A stretch of DNA of 64,000 nucleotides from Mastigias papua (taxonomy: Eukaryota; Cnidaria; Scyphozoa; Rhizostomeae; Mastigiidae), in the NCBI GenBank assembly GCA_964019165.1, contig OZ025268.1, positions 13,040,359 to 13,104,358 of the forward strand. The letters are read 5' to 3'. Below are positions 1 through 11,495 of this stretch, in pieces (the first letter of the stretch is position 1; each line of letters opens with the position of its first letter). A program made the translations under genes and the position numbers. A model generated the notes under the pieces. It did no database searches. It worked only from the letters and a program-made list of their open reading frames with translations, and had not been told where the DNA came from.

Positions 1-148
1 CATGTCTTCTAACGTATTCAAATCCAGCCAACTTCTGGCACTCAGCTAGCAAATGCTGTACAGTCTCTCTATACTCTCCGCAAAGTCTACAAAAGTCCTC
101 GCTAATCAAACCTCTCAGTTTCTTCCATGATCGTGTTTCCACCATTTG

Positions 149-2168
149 CTACTGCAAACTGAAAATCGAAGCCGTCTTCCTAGGGTCTGAATTACACCTC
201 AACCACCCATAATCACCCTTGTCAAACCCTAATGGTATCTCGCTCTGCAGAATCTTGGTCCTAAAACTGTCAACTTTATTTCGCTTTGTCCCATCATTGA
301 TCATCTTCTTTAGCGTCTTCCATACAGCTCTCCAATTCTTATGATGTTCAGACCTAATCCTTACGCTTCCTATCCCAAATTCCACATCCTCCTGTACCTT
401 CTTCATCACTTCTTCCACCTCTCTCTTAATTGATGTAAATTCAATTCCATGTTCGTATTCCCAAGCTGCTTTTATCCATATATTTGTTGACGTAGCCATA
501 TAGCAAGCTACCCGTACCTTTGTTTCATCATAAACCTCTTTAAAGCTTTTTAGTCCTCTTCCACCATCTACTCTTTTCATATACAGTCTTTCGTCACTAG
601 CTTGTCTGCCATGGAAACCTTTATCTCTCAAAATAGCTTTTACACTCTTATCTAACTGTTCTAAATCTCCTTTTCGTAAATTACAAACATTCATAATATA
701 TCCAGCTACTGGTATCACTCTGCAATTTATGGCTTTCATTAAATTTTCATCATTCAGGTTAAGGCTTACAAGCTGTTCTGTCCTTCTCTTTACCTCTTTC
801 TTGACTCTTTCCATCACTCTCTTCACATCAATTTTATCTCCTTGCTCACAGCCTAAAAATTTATAAATTTCATTCTCATTAGGATCCAGTGCTCTCATCT
901 TCTCTTGCAATATATCAAGTCCCATTCCTTTGATCATTTTCCCATCCTTAAACACTACCTCAGCATATTTCTTAACTCCATAGCATGCTCCTGTGTCACT
1001 GCTTACTTTCACGATTATTTCATTAACTATCTCCAGTTTTTTATGGCTCTCCTGGTACACCTTCAAATCGTCTATAAATAAACTGTGTGTTCTCTTAATC
1101 ATTCTCTCTCCGGCCGCACCCATCCTATAGCCATCTGTCTCCTCTAAAATCATTGCTACCGGTACCTCGGTTAAACAGAAGCCAACTGGCGAATATCTAT
1201 CTCCTTGTAAAAAGCCTTTCGAAATCTAAATCCAACGACTAACTTGCAATTTACCCCATTCATTAAGCTCCAACCTAGTTTTCCATCCAGACATTAACTT
1301 GTTTAAGACATTCAAAATGCTGGCCGGTATACCCATCCATTCGTACACTCTAAGCATCCAATCGTGTCTCACCATATCGTATGCCTTTTGGTAATCATAA
1401 AATGCTACCGCCAGATTTCTCTTGCTATTTCTCACCTCATCCATTATGGCATTATCTACTAAAAGCTGATCTACTGTTCCCAACACCCCAGAGCATGTCC
1501 CCAATTGTCCTTTATCCCACATTCCATTCGTATCTGCATGAGCTTTCATATGTTTTCCTATCATTCCTGAACAAATCTTATAACAGGTATTCAGACATGT
1601 GATTGGTCGATAGTCTTTCTCGTGACTTAAATCTTCTGTCTTTGGAAGTAGAATTGTCCTCCCAAGTGTAAGCCATCACGGTATCCGTTGTGTATTTGTT
1701 ATCCAACTGCTCATACACTTTACTAGCGATTTCCATGCTCCTCGAAATTTCTTCCACCAGAAATTGTGTATTCCATCCACTCCTGGAGCAGACCAGTTTT
1801 TTCTCTTTCTTATGATTTCATACAATGTCCTTTCTGTGATGACTAAGTCCTCTACCTGCTGCACTTTTGCCTTTATCTTCTCTGAGACATTTTCCATCCA
1901 TTTCGCAGTTTTGCGGTGTTTTGGTTTCGTCCTCCCATATTTCAGCCCAAAAGGCAGCAAATTTTTCCATGTCTGGAACTACACCCTTCTTATTGTTTAT
2001 AAAATTAACATTCCTGTAAAATCTTCTCTCATCTTCTTTAAACATATTATTGTTCCGTACTTTTGCATCTCTTGGTCTTACCTTATTCAATTCAGCTTTC
2101 TTACCCTCTTTGCCTTCACCAATTTGCCCTTTCCTTATCCTTTCGAGAATGTTGATATCCTTTCTCAA
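149..2168 (-). pseudogene. Reverse transcriptase of REL retrotransposon copy A, broken
   Basis: Open segments at 2168-1818, 1960-1676, 1564-1226 and 1153-149 carry successive RT blocks. KNWSAPGVDGIH is the R2-type N-terminal block. FYDYQKAYDMVRHDWM is motif A with its Asp. FIDDLKVY is motif C with both Asp intact. YKFLGCEQGDKID is the thumb-side block. Motif B falls in the gap between the last two segments. The breaks between segments are frameshifts or stops rather than introns, because homologous sequence continues directly across them. Catalytic Asp residues survive, but the gene cannot make a full-length enzyme. Confidence 0.75.
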
Positions 2169-2234
2169 CTGCTTTATGTCTTCCTCAATACATCTCTTCC
2201 ACCATGGATCCTTCTTGTTCTCGCCTTCATACCT

Positions 2235-2975
2235 TTAGAGACCTAATTGATCTGCAACCCAAACACCTGCAGCTTTAATAAGATTATTTGTCTGGGTTAT
2301 ATCCTTTGTTTCAATCAATTCAATCACCCTGTTCACCTTGGCCGTTGTTCTACTCAGAATGTTCATATCAACTTTTTTAAAAGAAATGCCATCAGCCTTT
2401 CTACCACTAACCAGAATTTCATTCAATTGAGCAACAACATGCTGTGCTTCCTCATCTAATGTCTCAACATTAGCATTCATACTGTTTAATGAATCATCCG
2501 AATCATCCGAATCATCAGCAATCTGCTCATTTCCCTCATTTGTTCTTACCATGTCTCCCTCTGTTTGGTTTTCTTCCATATCCTCAATACTTTCATTCAC
2601 TATCACATTCTCTGCATCTATCATCCTTCGGATATTTTCAAGCTCCAAATTAGAGAGCCAACCGTTTTTCCTAATTGCCCTTGCCTGATCGCATAATCTT
2701 TGCTCAGCGATTTCAAAGACCCCATGTTCTTCCCATTCTTTCATCATCCGTTGTCTGTATCCTCTAATCGGTTTACCTTCATCATCAAAAGGCTTACTTC
2801 TAAAATAACATTCCATAACAACCTTGTTCACGTTCTTAGACCATTTCGTTCTGACAATAGCAGGATGACGACCGGGTCCCCGCTGTCGAACCGGGGAACA
2901 CCTGCCAGGCGAAGAACCTTCTCCTATAGGTCCAGTTCTATTTACGCCGTTATCTCCAAAAGTTTTATTTGACAT
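2235..2975 (-). CDS. N-terminal domain of REL retrotransposon copy A
   Basis: A 246-residue open frame. Residues about 40-115 contain TKWSKNVNKVVMECYF, then GYRQRM, EQRLCDQARAI and NGWLSNLELENI. This pattern resembles the Myb/SANT-like helix-turn-helix at the N-terminus of R2-type retrotransposon proteins and is expected to bind target DNA. An acidic, serine-rich linker (DDSDDSDDS) follows. It should be continuous with the reverse transcriptase downstream on the same strand, but the frame changes at about 2240. It is either a separate ORF1 or the detached N-terminus of a broken single ORF; I favour the latter. Confidence 0.65.
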   Translation of the reverse strand: MSNKTFGDNGVNRTGPIGEGSSPGRCSPVRQRGPGRHPAIVRTKWSKNVNKVVMECYFRSKPFDDEGKPIRGYRQRMMKEWEEHGVFEIAEQRLCDQARAIRKNGWLSNLELENIRRMIDAENVIVNESIEDMEENQTEGDMVRTNEGNEQIADDSDDSDDSLNSMNANVETLDEEAQHVVAQLNEILVSGRKADGISFKKVDMNILSRTTAKVNRVIELIETKDITQTNNLIKAAGVWVADQLGL

Positions 2976-2991
2976 TTCACTTATAAAAGGT

Positions 2992-3189
2992 CTAGTGAAT
3001 TTTAGGTTACACTACCACCGGTATTTTTATCGAGACACCATCTCTAGATGATTGCCAACCAAGGCTAAAGAGCGCTTCATCCGCCCATAAAGTAGTGAAG
3101 TTTAGGTTGCACCACCACCAGTGTTTTTATTGTGACAACATCACTAGGAAGGTTGCCAACCAAGGCTGAAGAGTCCCTCCCACCCATGA
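2992..3189. repeat. Tandem duplication, ~99-bp unit, two copies
   Basis: The segment starting TAGTGAATTTTAGGTTAC at 2992 recurs from 3091 as TAGTGAAGTTTAGGTTGC with moderate divergence. Both units contain TTGCCAACCAAGGCT. The repeat lies just upstream of the N-terminal coding region of copy A, so it is probably part of its 5' UTR. 3190-3361 holds GC-richer sequence with no open frame I recognise. Confidence 0.7.
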
Positions 3190-3361
3190 AACAGACTAAC
3201 CCCTGCCGGACGCCAACCCGGTACTTCATAGCCTCGTGGAGAGCTAACAGGTACTACACCTTGCTCAAGGGTGACCTGGAGGTAGTTGTGGCTAAGGGTA
3301 ACCTCCTTATCCCACGACGAAACTCCACAACCGGATGCAGTTTTTTGTCATACCTAGGACA

Positions 3362-3430
3362 AATTATTATTATTATTATTATTATTATCCATTTAATTAT
3401 TATTATTATTATTATTATTTAATTATTATT
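3362..3430. repeat. (ATT)n microsatellite
   Basis: Two runs of ATT separated by CCATTTA lie between copy A and the next retroelement. Similar short (ATT)n tracts sit at the ends of REL copies B and C. R4/Dong elements are known to insert into TAA repeats, so this tract may be a target-site remnant. Confidence 0.9.
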
Positions 3431-3645
3431 GTCCATCCATTTAATTTACAGACCCCGTCGTATCAGAAAAATAACCTCAGTTATTCAGCGTATGAAGGCT
3501 TCTAGTTCTCCGTCTCCACTTGACAGAATATCTATCATATATTTTAAGCGCTGCCCGTATCTTCGTTCTGTTTTAATAGAGCTGATTCAAAAACATTTGG
3601 TCTTCTGGTTGTATACTTTCTGAATGGAAGAAAGCTTGCACCATC

Positions 3646-4665
3646 TTGATCCATAAGAAAAGGGATACAAATGATCCAGCTAACTTCAGACCAATTACAT
3701 TGCAGTCAATTGGCCTGAAAATCTTCACATCCTGTCTTCGTGATTCTATTTTTGATTTTCTCAAGATAAATGGTTTTGTTGAAAGCAAAATTCAAAAAGG
3801 CTTTACTCATAAGGTATCTGGTACACTAGAGCACACTGCCATGATGGGAAATATCATAAACAAAGCGCGAATTAAACAGAGATCTTTGGTTATTACTTTG
3901 TTGGATTTAAAGATTGCGTTTGGGGAGGTGCATCATAATTTGATTTCATCCGTTCTTACCTACCATCATGTACCTGACAACGTCGAATCTTTGATCTCAG
4001 GTCTTTATACAAATTTCAAAACATCTATTATCACAGATCATTACAGATCGCCAGCTATCCCTGTCCGCAGGGGAGTCTTGCAAGGTGATTGCCTCAGCCC
4101 TTTACTTTTTAACATGTGCTTCAACACTTTCATTCAGTTCATAAAAGCAGAAAAATTTAAACAACTTGGCTTTTCTACCTTTGAAAATTCGGATTGCTTG
4201 TTCCATCCAGTACACTGGTTTCAATTTGCTGATGATGCTGCAGTTATTACAAGTGGTGAAAAAGACAATCAGTTACTCTTGAATTGCTTCACTAGATGGT
4301 GTCAATGTGCAAAAATGACTATAAGGGTAGACAAATGCACTACTTTTGGTATCAAGAAATTTTCTACTCGCTCTCTCCAATTTCAACCTTCTCTCTTAAT
4401 TAATCATGCACCAGTTCCTACAGTTAAACAAGGTGAATCTTTTCGTTATCTTGGCCGTTATTTTGACTTTGCCATGAGCAATCAGGATCACATAAATAAA
4501 CTTAGCTCTTTGTTTACTGAATTGCTTAAGAAAATTGACTCTTCGCCTCTTCACCCAAAAAACAAACTTCTTTTGTATAGTAGGTTTGTTCTTTCTAAAG
4601 TTTCTTGGCACTTCACTGTTGCTGACCTTTCTAAACTTGGGTTACCGAAAACCTTGACAACCTAG
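3646..4665 (+). pseudogene. Reverse transcriptase domain, family F
   Basis: A 339-residue open frame. NFRPITLQSIGLK is RT block 1, VITLLDLKIAFGEVHHNL is motif A, RRGVLQGDCLSPLLFN is motif B, WFQFADDAAVI is motif C with both Asp present, and SFRYLGRYFDF is the thumb block. A frame change at about 4660 separates it from the 4713-5290 segment, and upstream RT sequence at 3446-3640 is in another frame. The catalytic centre itself is intact. Confidence 0.8.
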
Positions 4666-4712
4666 TTTCCAAGTATATCTGTCAGTGGCTCGATCTTCCC
4701 GTTAGTGCCACC

Positions 4713-5290
4713 TTGAGTAGCATAATACTCTCTAAAACCCAGTTTGGTCTAAATATGATTCTTCCTTCGATGAAATTTTCACAGTGCCAAACTGTTTTTC
4801 GATTTTCTCTTCGATCCTCTCCTAATGATGAAATTAAGTCTTTATGGAAAAGTACCAGTAGTGGCATGAGCATCCAGTATGACGTATATAAGAATACTAA
4901 AGATGTATTAAAAGTAGTTCGCTCTGAGCATAAGCATCGTTTGCAGACACAACTACAATCTCAAGGAGCCATTCTTTCTTTTGTTCTCGACCATTCTCTT
5001 ACTGTGACTAAATCCATATGGACTTCAGTTCAGAGCAAGATGCCTAAAAATATATTCAACTTTACAATAAGGTACCTCAACAATTCACTTTCCACTCGCA
5101 GCAACCTTACAAAATGGAATTTCGCACAGTCCTCAGAATGCTCTTTCTGTCATTTACCAGAAACTCTTCTTCATGTTGTAGCAGGTTGTAAATCGTACTT
5201 AGAAGAGTTTCGTTACACCTGGCGGCACAACTCTGCATTACATATCTTGGCTAACTATTTTAGAGCAAGTGTAAACGGGATGCAAAACAT
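4713..5290 (+). pseudogene. C-terminal part of family F retrotransposon protein
   Basis: This continues the RT protein after a frame break. It includes a thumb/linker (STLSSIILSKTQFGLN...), IRYLNNSLSTRSNLTKW, and a zinc knuckle CSFC...H...C at about 5140-5190. Retrotransposon homology stops near 5290. The open frame runs on to 5495 but there it reads antisense through REL copy D, so the last ~65 residues are not real protein. Confidence 0.65.
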
Positions 5291-5295
5291 CACAC

Positions 5296-6410
5296 TCCTG
5301 CATGGTTTCACACCGGTGTCATATCGAACTGGCGTCGTACCGGCATCGTGTAAACGGGGCCTAAGCCGCTACCACCTTCCGTCCTTCTGTAATACAGTCT
5401 ATCAACATCTGGCTGCAGATGCAGTACTCTGTAAACCATTAGTATCTTTCTTGTTTTCCTATCAACAGCTTTCAGTTCATCTACCCTCCAATTAATTATT
5501 CCTGCACCGTATCTGATCAATGATATCGCTCTAGCATTTATTGCTTATGTTGTGGTTCCAGCATTTAGTTTGGATTTTGAGATCTTTCTAGCCCGTCTAA
5601 GGTACTCTCCCTTCAGTTTCTTCTTTATTTCTCCGTGCTTTACGTCGTCCATCTCTATAATTCCTAAACATTTGTACCCTTCTTCTTCGAGGCTTTTCAT
5701 AATTCGTTATCTGGCAAAGAAATACAATCACATTTTACAATCTTTTCTCTTTTCATGATCAAAATAGCACACGTACTGATACCGAATTGCATTCTGATGT
5801 CATCGCTAAATACTCTCACTTTATTGATAATTGTATATATTTGTTTTTCATTTTTTCCACACAATTTCAGGTCATCCATGTATAGCATATGATTTATCCT
5901 GACTTTCTTTCTCACATCGTATCCTGCTTTAACTTCTCTCATAATTAGAGTTAATGGGGTTAAGGCCAGTACAGATAGTAGAGGAGACAAACTGTCACCC
6001 TGAAATATCCCTCATTTTATCCTAACGTCTCCAAAGACATGTTTACCAGATGTTAAGTCAGTTCTCAAAATATCCATAATGTTTTTCAGTAAAGATACCA
6101 TATTACTTGCAATTCCAAATAGATTCATGCATTTCAGCAACCATGTATGCGTTACCAAATCATACGCCTTTCTATAGTAAATCCAGACCATTGCCAATCC
6201 GCATGAACACCTCTTAAAATTTCTCATTATCATTTTATCAATTAGCAACTGGTCTTTCGTACTCCTTGATCTCTTTCTACAGCCTGTTTGCTCATCCACA
6301 AGTCGTCCATTTCGTTCAAGGTGCTCATACATAGCTTCCGCTAGGACTGAAGTAAGCAGCTTCCACATTAATGAGAGGCATATTATGTTGTCTACTCTTA
6401 TGATCATATT
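5296..6410 (-). mobile_element. REL-type retrotransposon copy D, fragment
   Basis: A minus-strand fragment related to copies A and B. From right to left it shows [37 protein letters not shown], a degraded motif A ([16 protein letters not shown]), motif C LYMDDLKLCGKN at 5870-5905, and RYGAGIINWRVDELKAVDRK with RRTEGGSGL at 5500-5340. Both ends are truncated: the 5' end joins family E at about 6412 and the 3' end joins family F at about 5292. Stops occur between segments. Confidence 0.75.
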
Positions 6411-6414
6411 TGCC

Positions 6415-7097
6415 CATTGGCACCAGCTGGTGAAAAAATTTAAGAGTACCTGATGTTCTTTCTCCCAACTTGTTATACCAGCAGCATCTTCAGCAAACTG
6501 AAACCAGTGTACTTTCTGAAACAAGGATTCCGCTTTTTCATAAGTGGAAAAATTACTCTTATTCATAAGTCTAAATTTTCAGCTTTAATGAATTCAATGA
6601 GAGTATTGAAGCACGTGTTAAAGAGTAAGGGGCTGAGACATTGGCCCTGCAGGTCTCCTCTGTGGACAGGAATAACTGGAAATCTGTACTTGTCTGTAAT
6701 AATAGTAGTTTTGAAGCCAGTGGAAACACTTGAGATCAGAGATTGGATGCATTCAGGCGCATGATAGTAAGACAGAGCAGATGAAATTAAATTATGATGC
6801 ACCTCGCCAAATGCATTTTTAGATCTAATACCGTAATAACTAATTATCTCTCTTTAATGCGTGCTTTATTGATGATGTTCTCCATCATAGTAATGTGCTC
6901 TTAATTTACCAGAAACCTTGTGAATGAAGCCTTTTCAATTTAATTTTCAACTAAGCCGTTAATCCTTAGAAAGTTGCAAATAGACTCTCCAAGGCAGGAT
7001 GTGAAGTTTTTGAGGCCATCTGACTGCAGTGTAATCGGCCTGAAATAAGATGAATCGTTAGTATCTCCTTTCTTGTTGATCATGATTGTGCAAGCTT
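6415..7097 (-). mobile_element. Family F/E R2-like retrotransposon, copy E, 3' part
   Basis: Minus-strand homologue of 3640-4330. It shows HHNLISSALSYYHAPECIQS, HRGDLQGQCLSPLLFN (motif B) and [11 protein letters not shown], where motif C has Asp to Glu at the first Asp. 6803-7097 is more degraded. At 7097 the homology stops at AAGCTT and resumes at 10219 (TTTCTTCCATTC), so the intervening 3.1 kb is a later insertion. Confidence 0.75.
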
Positions 7098-7374
7098 CAA
7101 TGCCTGCCAAAAGTCTTGGAACACTTGCTATGATTTACGCTATAGATGAGCTATAGCATCCCCTCCCCCGTTAAACAATGTTGTATGAAGCAAATATGGG
7201 CAACTCGAAGGCCAAAAGTGATGCGTGTTTTTAAAGCTACTGGTCTCCGCTATCGAATCAACATTGTTTCAGGGGGGGAGGGGGTCTACATTTTAAGTGG
7301 TGTCAAGGAGAAGCGGCAGGAGTCGGAAATCAATACAAGTGTGTGGGTGTTCCAACTACTTTTGGCAGGCATTG
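7098..7374. mobile_element. 277-bp MITE, copy 1
   Basis: Starts CAATGCCTGCCAAAAGT and ends ACTTTTGGCAGGCATTG, giving a 17-bp terminal inverted repeat that extends imperfectly through TTGGAACAC. A near-identical copy in the same orientation lies at 9942-10218; I see one clear difference (TTTTAAAGCT versus TTTTAAGGCT). It has no protein of its own. The family was not recognised. Confidence 0.85.
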
Positions 7375-7814
7375 TCTGAATCTCATATTTAAGGAGGACA
7401 GGTAGAGTTCCAACGATGGATCATACTAATAGGTTTTCGAGGGTGCTGATTTCATTTTTAGCGGAATCAGAGCCATATCTCTACGGGATCATTAGCTTTC
7501 GTGCTAATTTGATGTCTTTATATGCAGTTTATTGACGAAAATTCAGCAAAATGTCTAGAAATTTCAACTATAGTACAAATGCTATTAAAAATAATTGAAA
7601 TGCACTGCGATCATCTCCTCTTCATATTATTAGCATATATCGGACATATGGGTAGAATTCTTAGATAAACAGCAGAGAAAATAAATAAACAAGTTATACG
7701 TTTTTATGTCATTGGGGTATCTAGAAATGTATACATTGCAGTACATTACTAGTACAAGTGAGGTAAGTGTAACTGATAAAAAGTAAACCTTATTTTTTAT
7801 ATATCATTAAACTT

Positions 7815-7893
7815 ATGTAGGAAGTTTCGAGCCTGCAACTTTTGGGCTCAAAGAATTGCCTTTTAAATAACAACCTGAGCTACATCAACTGGA
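7815..7893 (-). repeat. tRNA-like remnant (SINE head or tRNA pseudogene)
   Basis: On the minus strand, GTAGCTCAGG matches the A box of a tRNA gene, and about 45 bases on GGCTCGAAACT approximates the B box (GGTTCGANNCC). The spacing suits a tRNA, but the arms pair poorly, so it is not a working tRNA. It could be the head of a decayed SINE. Confidence 0.35.
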
Positions 7894-8551
7894 AGCGAAA
7901 TCTGTCCTCTCATGAGATGGGGGATAAAAGCTGAGCCGTTACAAAGCTGACTATTTATATTTTACCGCATTTCCATATTGTACCAGTTAATAAACCATTA
8001 ATAGTAAGGGTAGAAGACTATTTCAGACTCTCATGACACTGCAATGTCCTTAGAACTATGCAGGAATAGTGTGAACAAAGCTTATTTAATTGCCTACAGT
8101 AACGCTGGCACTGAGGTAGTAGGCAGAAACAAGTTCTCCCCTGCAATATTCCAATCCTTTCAGTCTGTTACAGCATCAGGAGTTATATTCAATCAGTCCA
8201 GTGTATGAAGCAGCATAAAACTGGCAGTTACCTCTTTTATATGCCGTGCTATTAGAGAGGACACAAAGATACTTCCATCTTACCCCACCAAACGGCCGAA
8301 TATCGCTCCGTTATTGACGATCGGGAAATAGAAATCATTAGAAATCATCACTGTTCCTGGAAAACTTTCCGATTTCAAGCACGATGTTGATATTCAAAGC
8401 CAGAAAGCAGCTATATCCTGTGAATATTGTTGCGCAACATTACTACTACAATAACTATGTCATCACCTCCATAGACACGTAATTGTCCTTCGCAGTTTGC
8501 ACGCTTCGCATGACTTCATCTTTGTACACAATGGCTACGAGCAACGATCTA

Positions 8552-8955
8552 CAACGGTCTACACTTTCTATAACTCCCACTGTCCCTTCCAGTGAGAAGT
8601 ATTACCCCAAAAATGGTTCCCAAACGTTGTGCTTTATGTGCTAGTATGTGCATGTTGTGTATTCTCTGCCGAATAATGAGCATTTTCAGCGAAATTAGCA
8701 AATATCTCAACGGTCTACACTTTTTTGAAACTAAATTTGACCTAGTATTAAACTATTTCACAAAAAGTGTAGACCGTTGACGTTTTCATCTTTTCCTCGG
8801 CAATGGTACAATAACTGTACGCAATCTATTGCAGGTGAAATACTCGTTAGAAAAGCTATCTTGTGCATAGTTCTCAATGTCGAAATCTCTACCATGAGAT
8901 TTATTTTCATTTTCCAAAGTTTGTAGACCGTTGTGTAGACCGTTGAGATAGTCGG
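8552..8955. repeat. Cluster of five TGTAGACCGTTG motifs in both orientations
   Basis: The 12-mer CAACGGTCTACA occurs at about 8552 and 8708 on the plus strand and at about 8768, 8932 and 8944 on the minus strand. The copies at 8708-8725 and 8762-8779 form a perfect 18-bp inverted repeat (CAACGGTCTACACTTTTT) with a 36-bp loop. The last two copies are abutting direct repeats. No protein is encoded here that I can support. Confidence 0.8.
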
Positions 8956-9024
8956 CCATGACGTCAGTCATTATGCAAGTCAGTAGCCTCGATACTAAGA
9001 AGAGGGGTTCTATACCTGTAACAT

Positions 9025-9075
9025 TCATGAGAGTTAGTACTGATGAAGATAATATATCGAAACGTTTACAACAGA
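9025..9075 (+). ncRNA. Hammerhead-like motif, Penelope-type 3' remnant
   Basis: CTGATGA (9040-9046) and GAAAC (9059-9063) are the two conserved core strings of a hammerhead ribozyme. Between them GATA and TATC can pair as a short stem II. Penelope-like elements are known to carry such motifs near their ends. The full Penelope element at 61.9-63.8 kb ends with the same kind of motif, also followed by a long (TA)n tract. Stem I pairing is weak here, so this is probably a decayed copy. Confidence 0.4.
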
Positions 9076-9097
9076 AGAAAGTATATTTTTGAATTCT

Positions 9098-9275
<178 letters not shown>

Positions 9276-9941
9276 TGTATATGAACATATAGATATTAAT
9301 ATAGGTATCAACATATATATAGATATATATATTTATTCATACATATTTATATATATTTTTATAAATGTATATTTATATATAAAGGTATTTGCCTATATTT
9401 CTATATATTTATTTATACTTATATTTTTATATGTATGTTTATCTATACATGGCTATGCTTTAAATCCCCATGGCAGATCTAGCTGATCAGCTTGAGTTAA
9501 AAATCAAATAAAATAGAAAACAGATGCAATGCGCCAGTCAATACTTGAATGAAGCCCTAAAGCTTACCTATTGCTTAGACAATGATGCATTGTTGCTACT
9601 GTAAGATCAATTATAGGTAAACGACTCCGCAACTCTATTATCGAAATACACAAAGAAAAGGTGTAATCAAGTCGATATCTTCTTTTCATATGCTGGTAGA
9701 GAGGTTACCTATCTGTCTGATTTGTGAATTTACTTCCTTCATTTACAATTCATTAGCAAAGAAACATGACATCATAATCATCATTGAATTTAGGGGATTT
9801 GTCAAGCCCCCTGCCAGTATCTCGGTAAGGTGTTACCTAATTGAGATTTCGTCAGCGGAAATGAAATCAGCGCCCTCAATTACCCCATGTTTGGGAAAGG
9901 TTGTACGGCTGTATCGTATAGGTTCGAATATAAAATTCAGA

Positions 9942-10218
9942 CAATGCCTGCCAAAAGTCTTGGAACACTTGCTATGATTTACGCTATAGATGAGCTATAG
10001 CATCCCCTCCCCCGTTAAACAATGTTGTATGAAGCAAATATGGGCAACTCGAAGGCCAAAAGTGATGCGTGTTTTTAAGGCTACTGGTCTCCGCTATCGA
10101 ATCAACATTGTTTCAGGGGGGGAGGGGGTCTACATTTTAAGTGGTGTCAAGGAGAAGCGGCAGGAGTCGGAAATCAATACAAGTGTGTGGGTGTTCCAAC
10201 TACTTTTGGCAGGCATTG
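9942..10218. mobile_element. 277-bp MITE, copy 2
   Basis: Same sequence and orientation as 7098-7374. Its right flank (TTTCTTCCATTCTG) continues retrotransposon copy E, which broke off at the left edge of copy 1. The two outer edges share TT, which may be a 2-bp target duplication of one composite insertion. Confidence 0.85.
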
Positions 10219-10930
10219 TTTCTTCCATTCTGAAGGTGCACAGTCAGAAGACCAGACAACTTTATTCAACTTCGTTAAAAAAGAACGAAGATGTGGGCAG
10301 CGTTTGAAACATATTATTGAAATTATACCCAGCGGAGATGTAAACTTGGAAGTTTTCATACGTAGAATAATAGAGGTTATCTTTTGATAGGAAGGAGTCT
10401 GTACGTTAAACAGATGGGAAGGAGAAGTAAATGAAGGATTCCAAGAAGGAGTAAGAAACCTCTTGTGTATCGCATTAGTTTGGAATAATTTCAAGGAATA
10501 TTGCCTGCAAGGATCAAGAGATTAATGAAAGAAGTGATAGTTTGTTTTGAAATGTGCACATAGCATAGCCCGAAAAGCTTTTGCAAATTGGTTGATCATG
10601 ATTTGTAGAACCGAAAAAGGAGACAGTGGACTTAGGTTCAACGAGTTTAATACGTATTAACTGGGCAGCGTATTGTATTTCACGTATAGGAGCACTGTGC
10701 TTTTTTTATTTTTGATTGAAAGTTTAAGTTGGCAAGTTTCCATTGTTCATCAGTCTTTGGTAGAAGAATGCCTGGCTTTAAATCAAGGAAATCCGTTATT
10801 AAAGTATCTTGCTCAACGTCTTCATCAGGATTCGATTCATTGAACGTCTCTTCAAATAGCTTTTCATCAATGAAACACCTGATGACTCCTACTCGTCTGG
10901 TGTAGTCTTAATCCCTTTGTATTTTTGCAC
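10219..10930 (-). mobile_element. Retrotransposon copy E, 5' part
   Basis: The minus strand at about 10490-10220 encodes SPSHLFNVQTPSYQKITSII and KRCPHLRSFLTKL, matching the start of family F (3446-3600). Further right, about 10885-10728, an open stretch encodes DEKLFEETFNESNPDEDV and LDLKPGILLPKTDEQWK, which I take to be the N-terminal part of the same protein. The sequence decays beyond 10930. Confidence 0.6.
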
Positions 10931-11495
10931 ACTTTAGCATAACAACACTTTAACTGCGACTGTATACTAGCAATGGAATCCGTCCCGCTTTCAATGAATG
11001 GAATGTTCATACTTCCATTGGGGCCATAAACATTGCTATCTAACTTACACTAGCCACGCCACGAATGGTGGCCTAGCGATTGACAGTATTTGTCTCAACA
11101 CGAACAAACCACGAAAATAGCTAACATCCAGAGTAAATGACATCAGACGAATGAATTTGTGCAGAGGAAGAGTGCCAAGATAAACTTTATTCAGGCTGAG
11201 GTAGCGTTTATGCTAGAGCCGTATACATCAACATCCGCATGCCAATATTCGATGACCAATAATAGTAATGGGAATAACTATAATAGTTTGTTTTGTATAT
11301 TGATGTTCATTGTTTTGCGATTTCCCTTAGAGTCTTTCATCAATGCTTTTAGGTTGTCCAATATTTAATCCCTTTTGGTAGTTCCTTAGTTCATCGAAGT
11401 TTTATTTTCCTACAAAATGGGGATATTCCGTGAAGGACTCTTGATTTTAATGGATATATTCTAAGAGTTCTAGTGTACTTTGGTTTGTTTTTCAG
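10931..11495. other. Intergenic or intronic sequence
   Basis: No gene, repeat or RNA that I can support. The last part (TGGTTTGTTTTTCAG, ending at 11495) is a good polypyrimidine tract plus splice acceptor for the exon that follows. Confidence 0.4.

Larger units (their letters stand above)
1..3361 (-). mobile_element. REL-type non-LTR retrotransposon, copy A (R2/NeSL/Dong-like)
   Basis: One minus-strand element reads leftward and runs off the window before its endonuclease domain. In coding order it shows an N-terminal Myb/SANT-like DNA-binding region (2975-2235), reverse-transcriptase blocks (2168-149) and, at 148-1, a CCHC zinc knuckle beginning CRLCGEYRETVQHL. This domain order is known for R2, NeSL and R4/Dong retrotransposons, which place a restriction-like endonuclease after the knuckle. 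The reading frame is broken several times, so this copy is dead. Its 5' side abuts an (ATT)n tract at 3362. Copies B and C at 26.1-29.3 kb are relatives. The exact clade cannot be fixed without a tree. Confidence 0.8.
3446..5290 (+). mobile_element. R2-like non-LTR retrotransposon, family F, 5'-truncated
   Basis: A plus-strand fragment that begins in the RT N-terminal region (SVIQRMKASSSPSP...DRISI) and runs through RT, thumb and a CCHH knuckle (CSFCHLPETLLHVVAGC) to about 5290, where it joins unrelated REL copy D in opposite orientation. It is a different family from copies A-D. The same family is present on the minus strand as copy E (6415-7097 plus 10219-10930). No endonuclease domain is left downstream of the knuckle. 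Confidence 0.8.

Noticed and set aside
1381..2972. Plus-strand frames opposite REL copy A
   Set aside because: They are antisense shadows of the retrotransposon coding strand.
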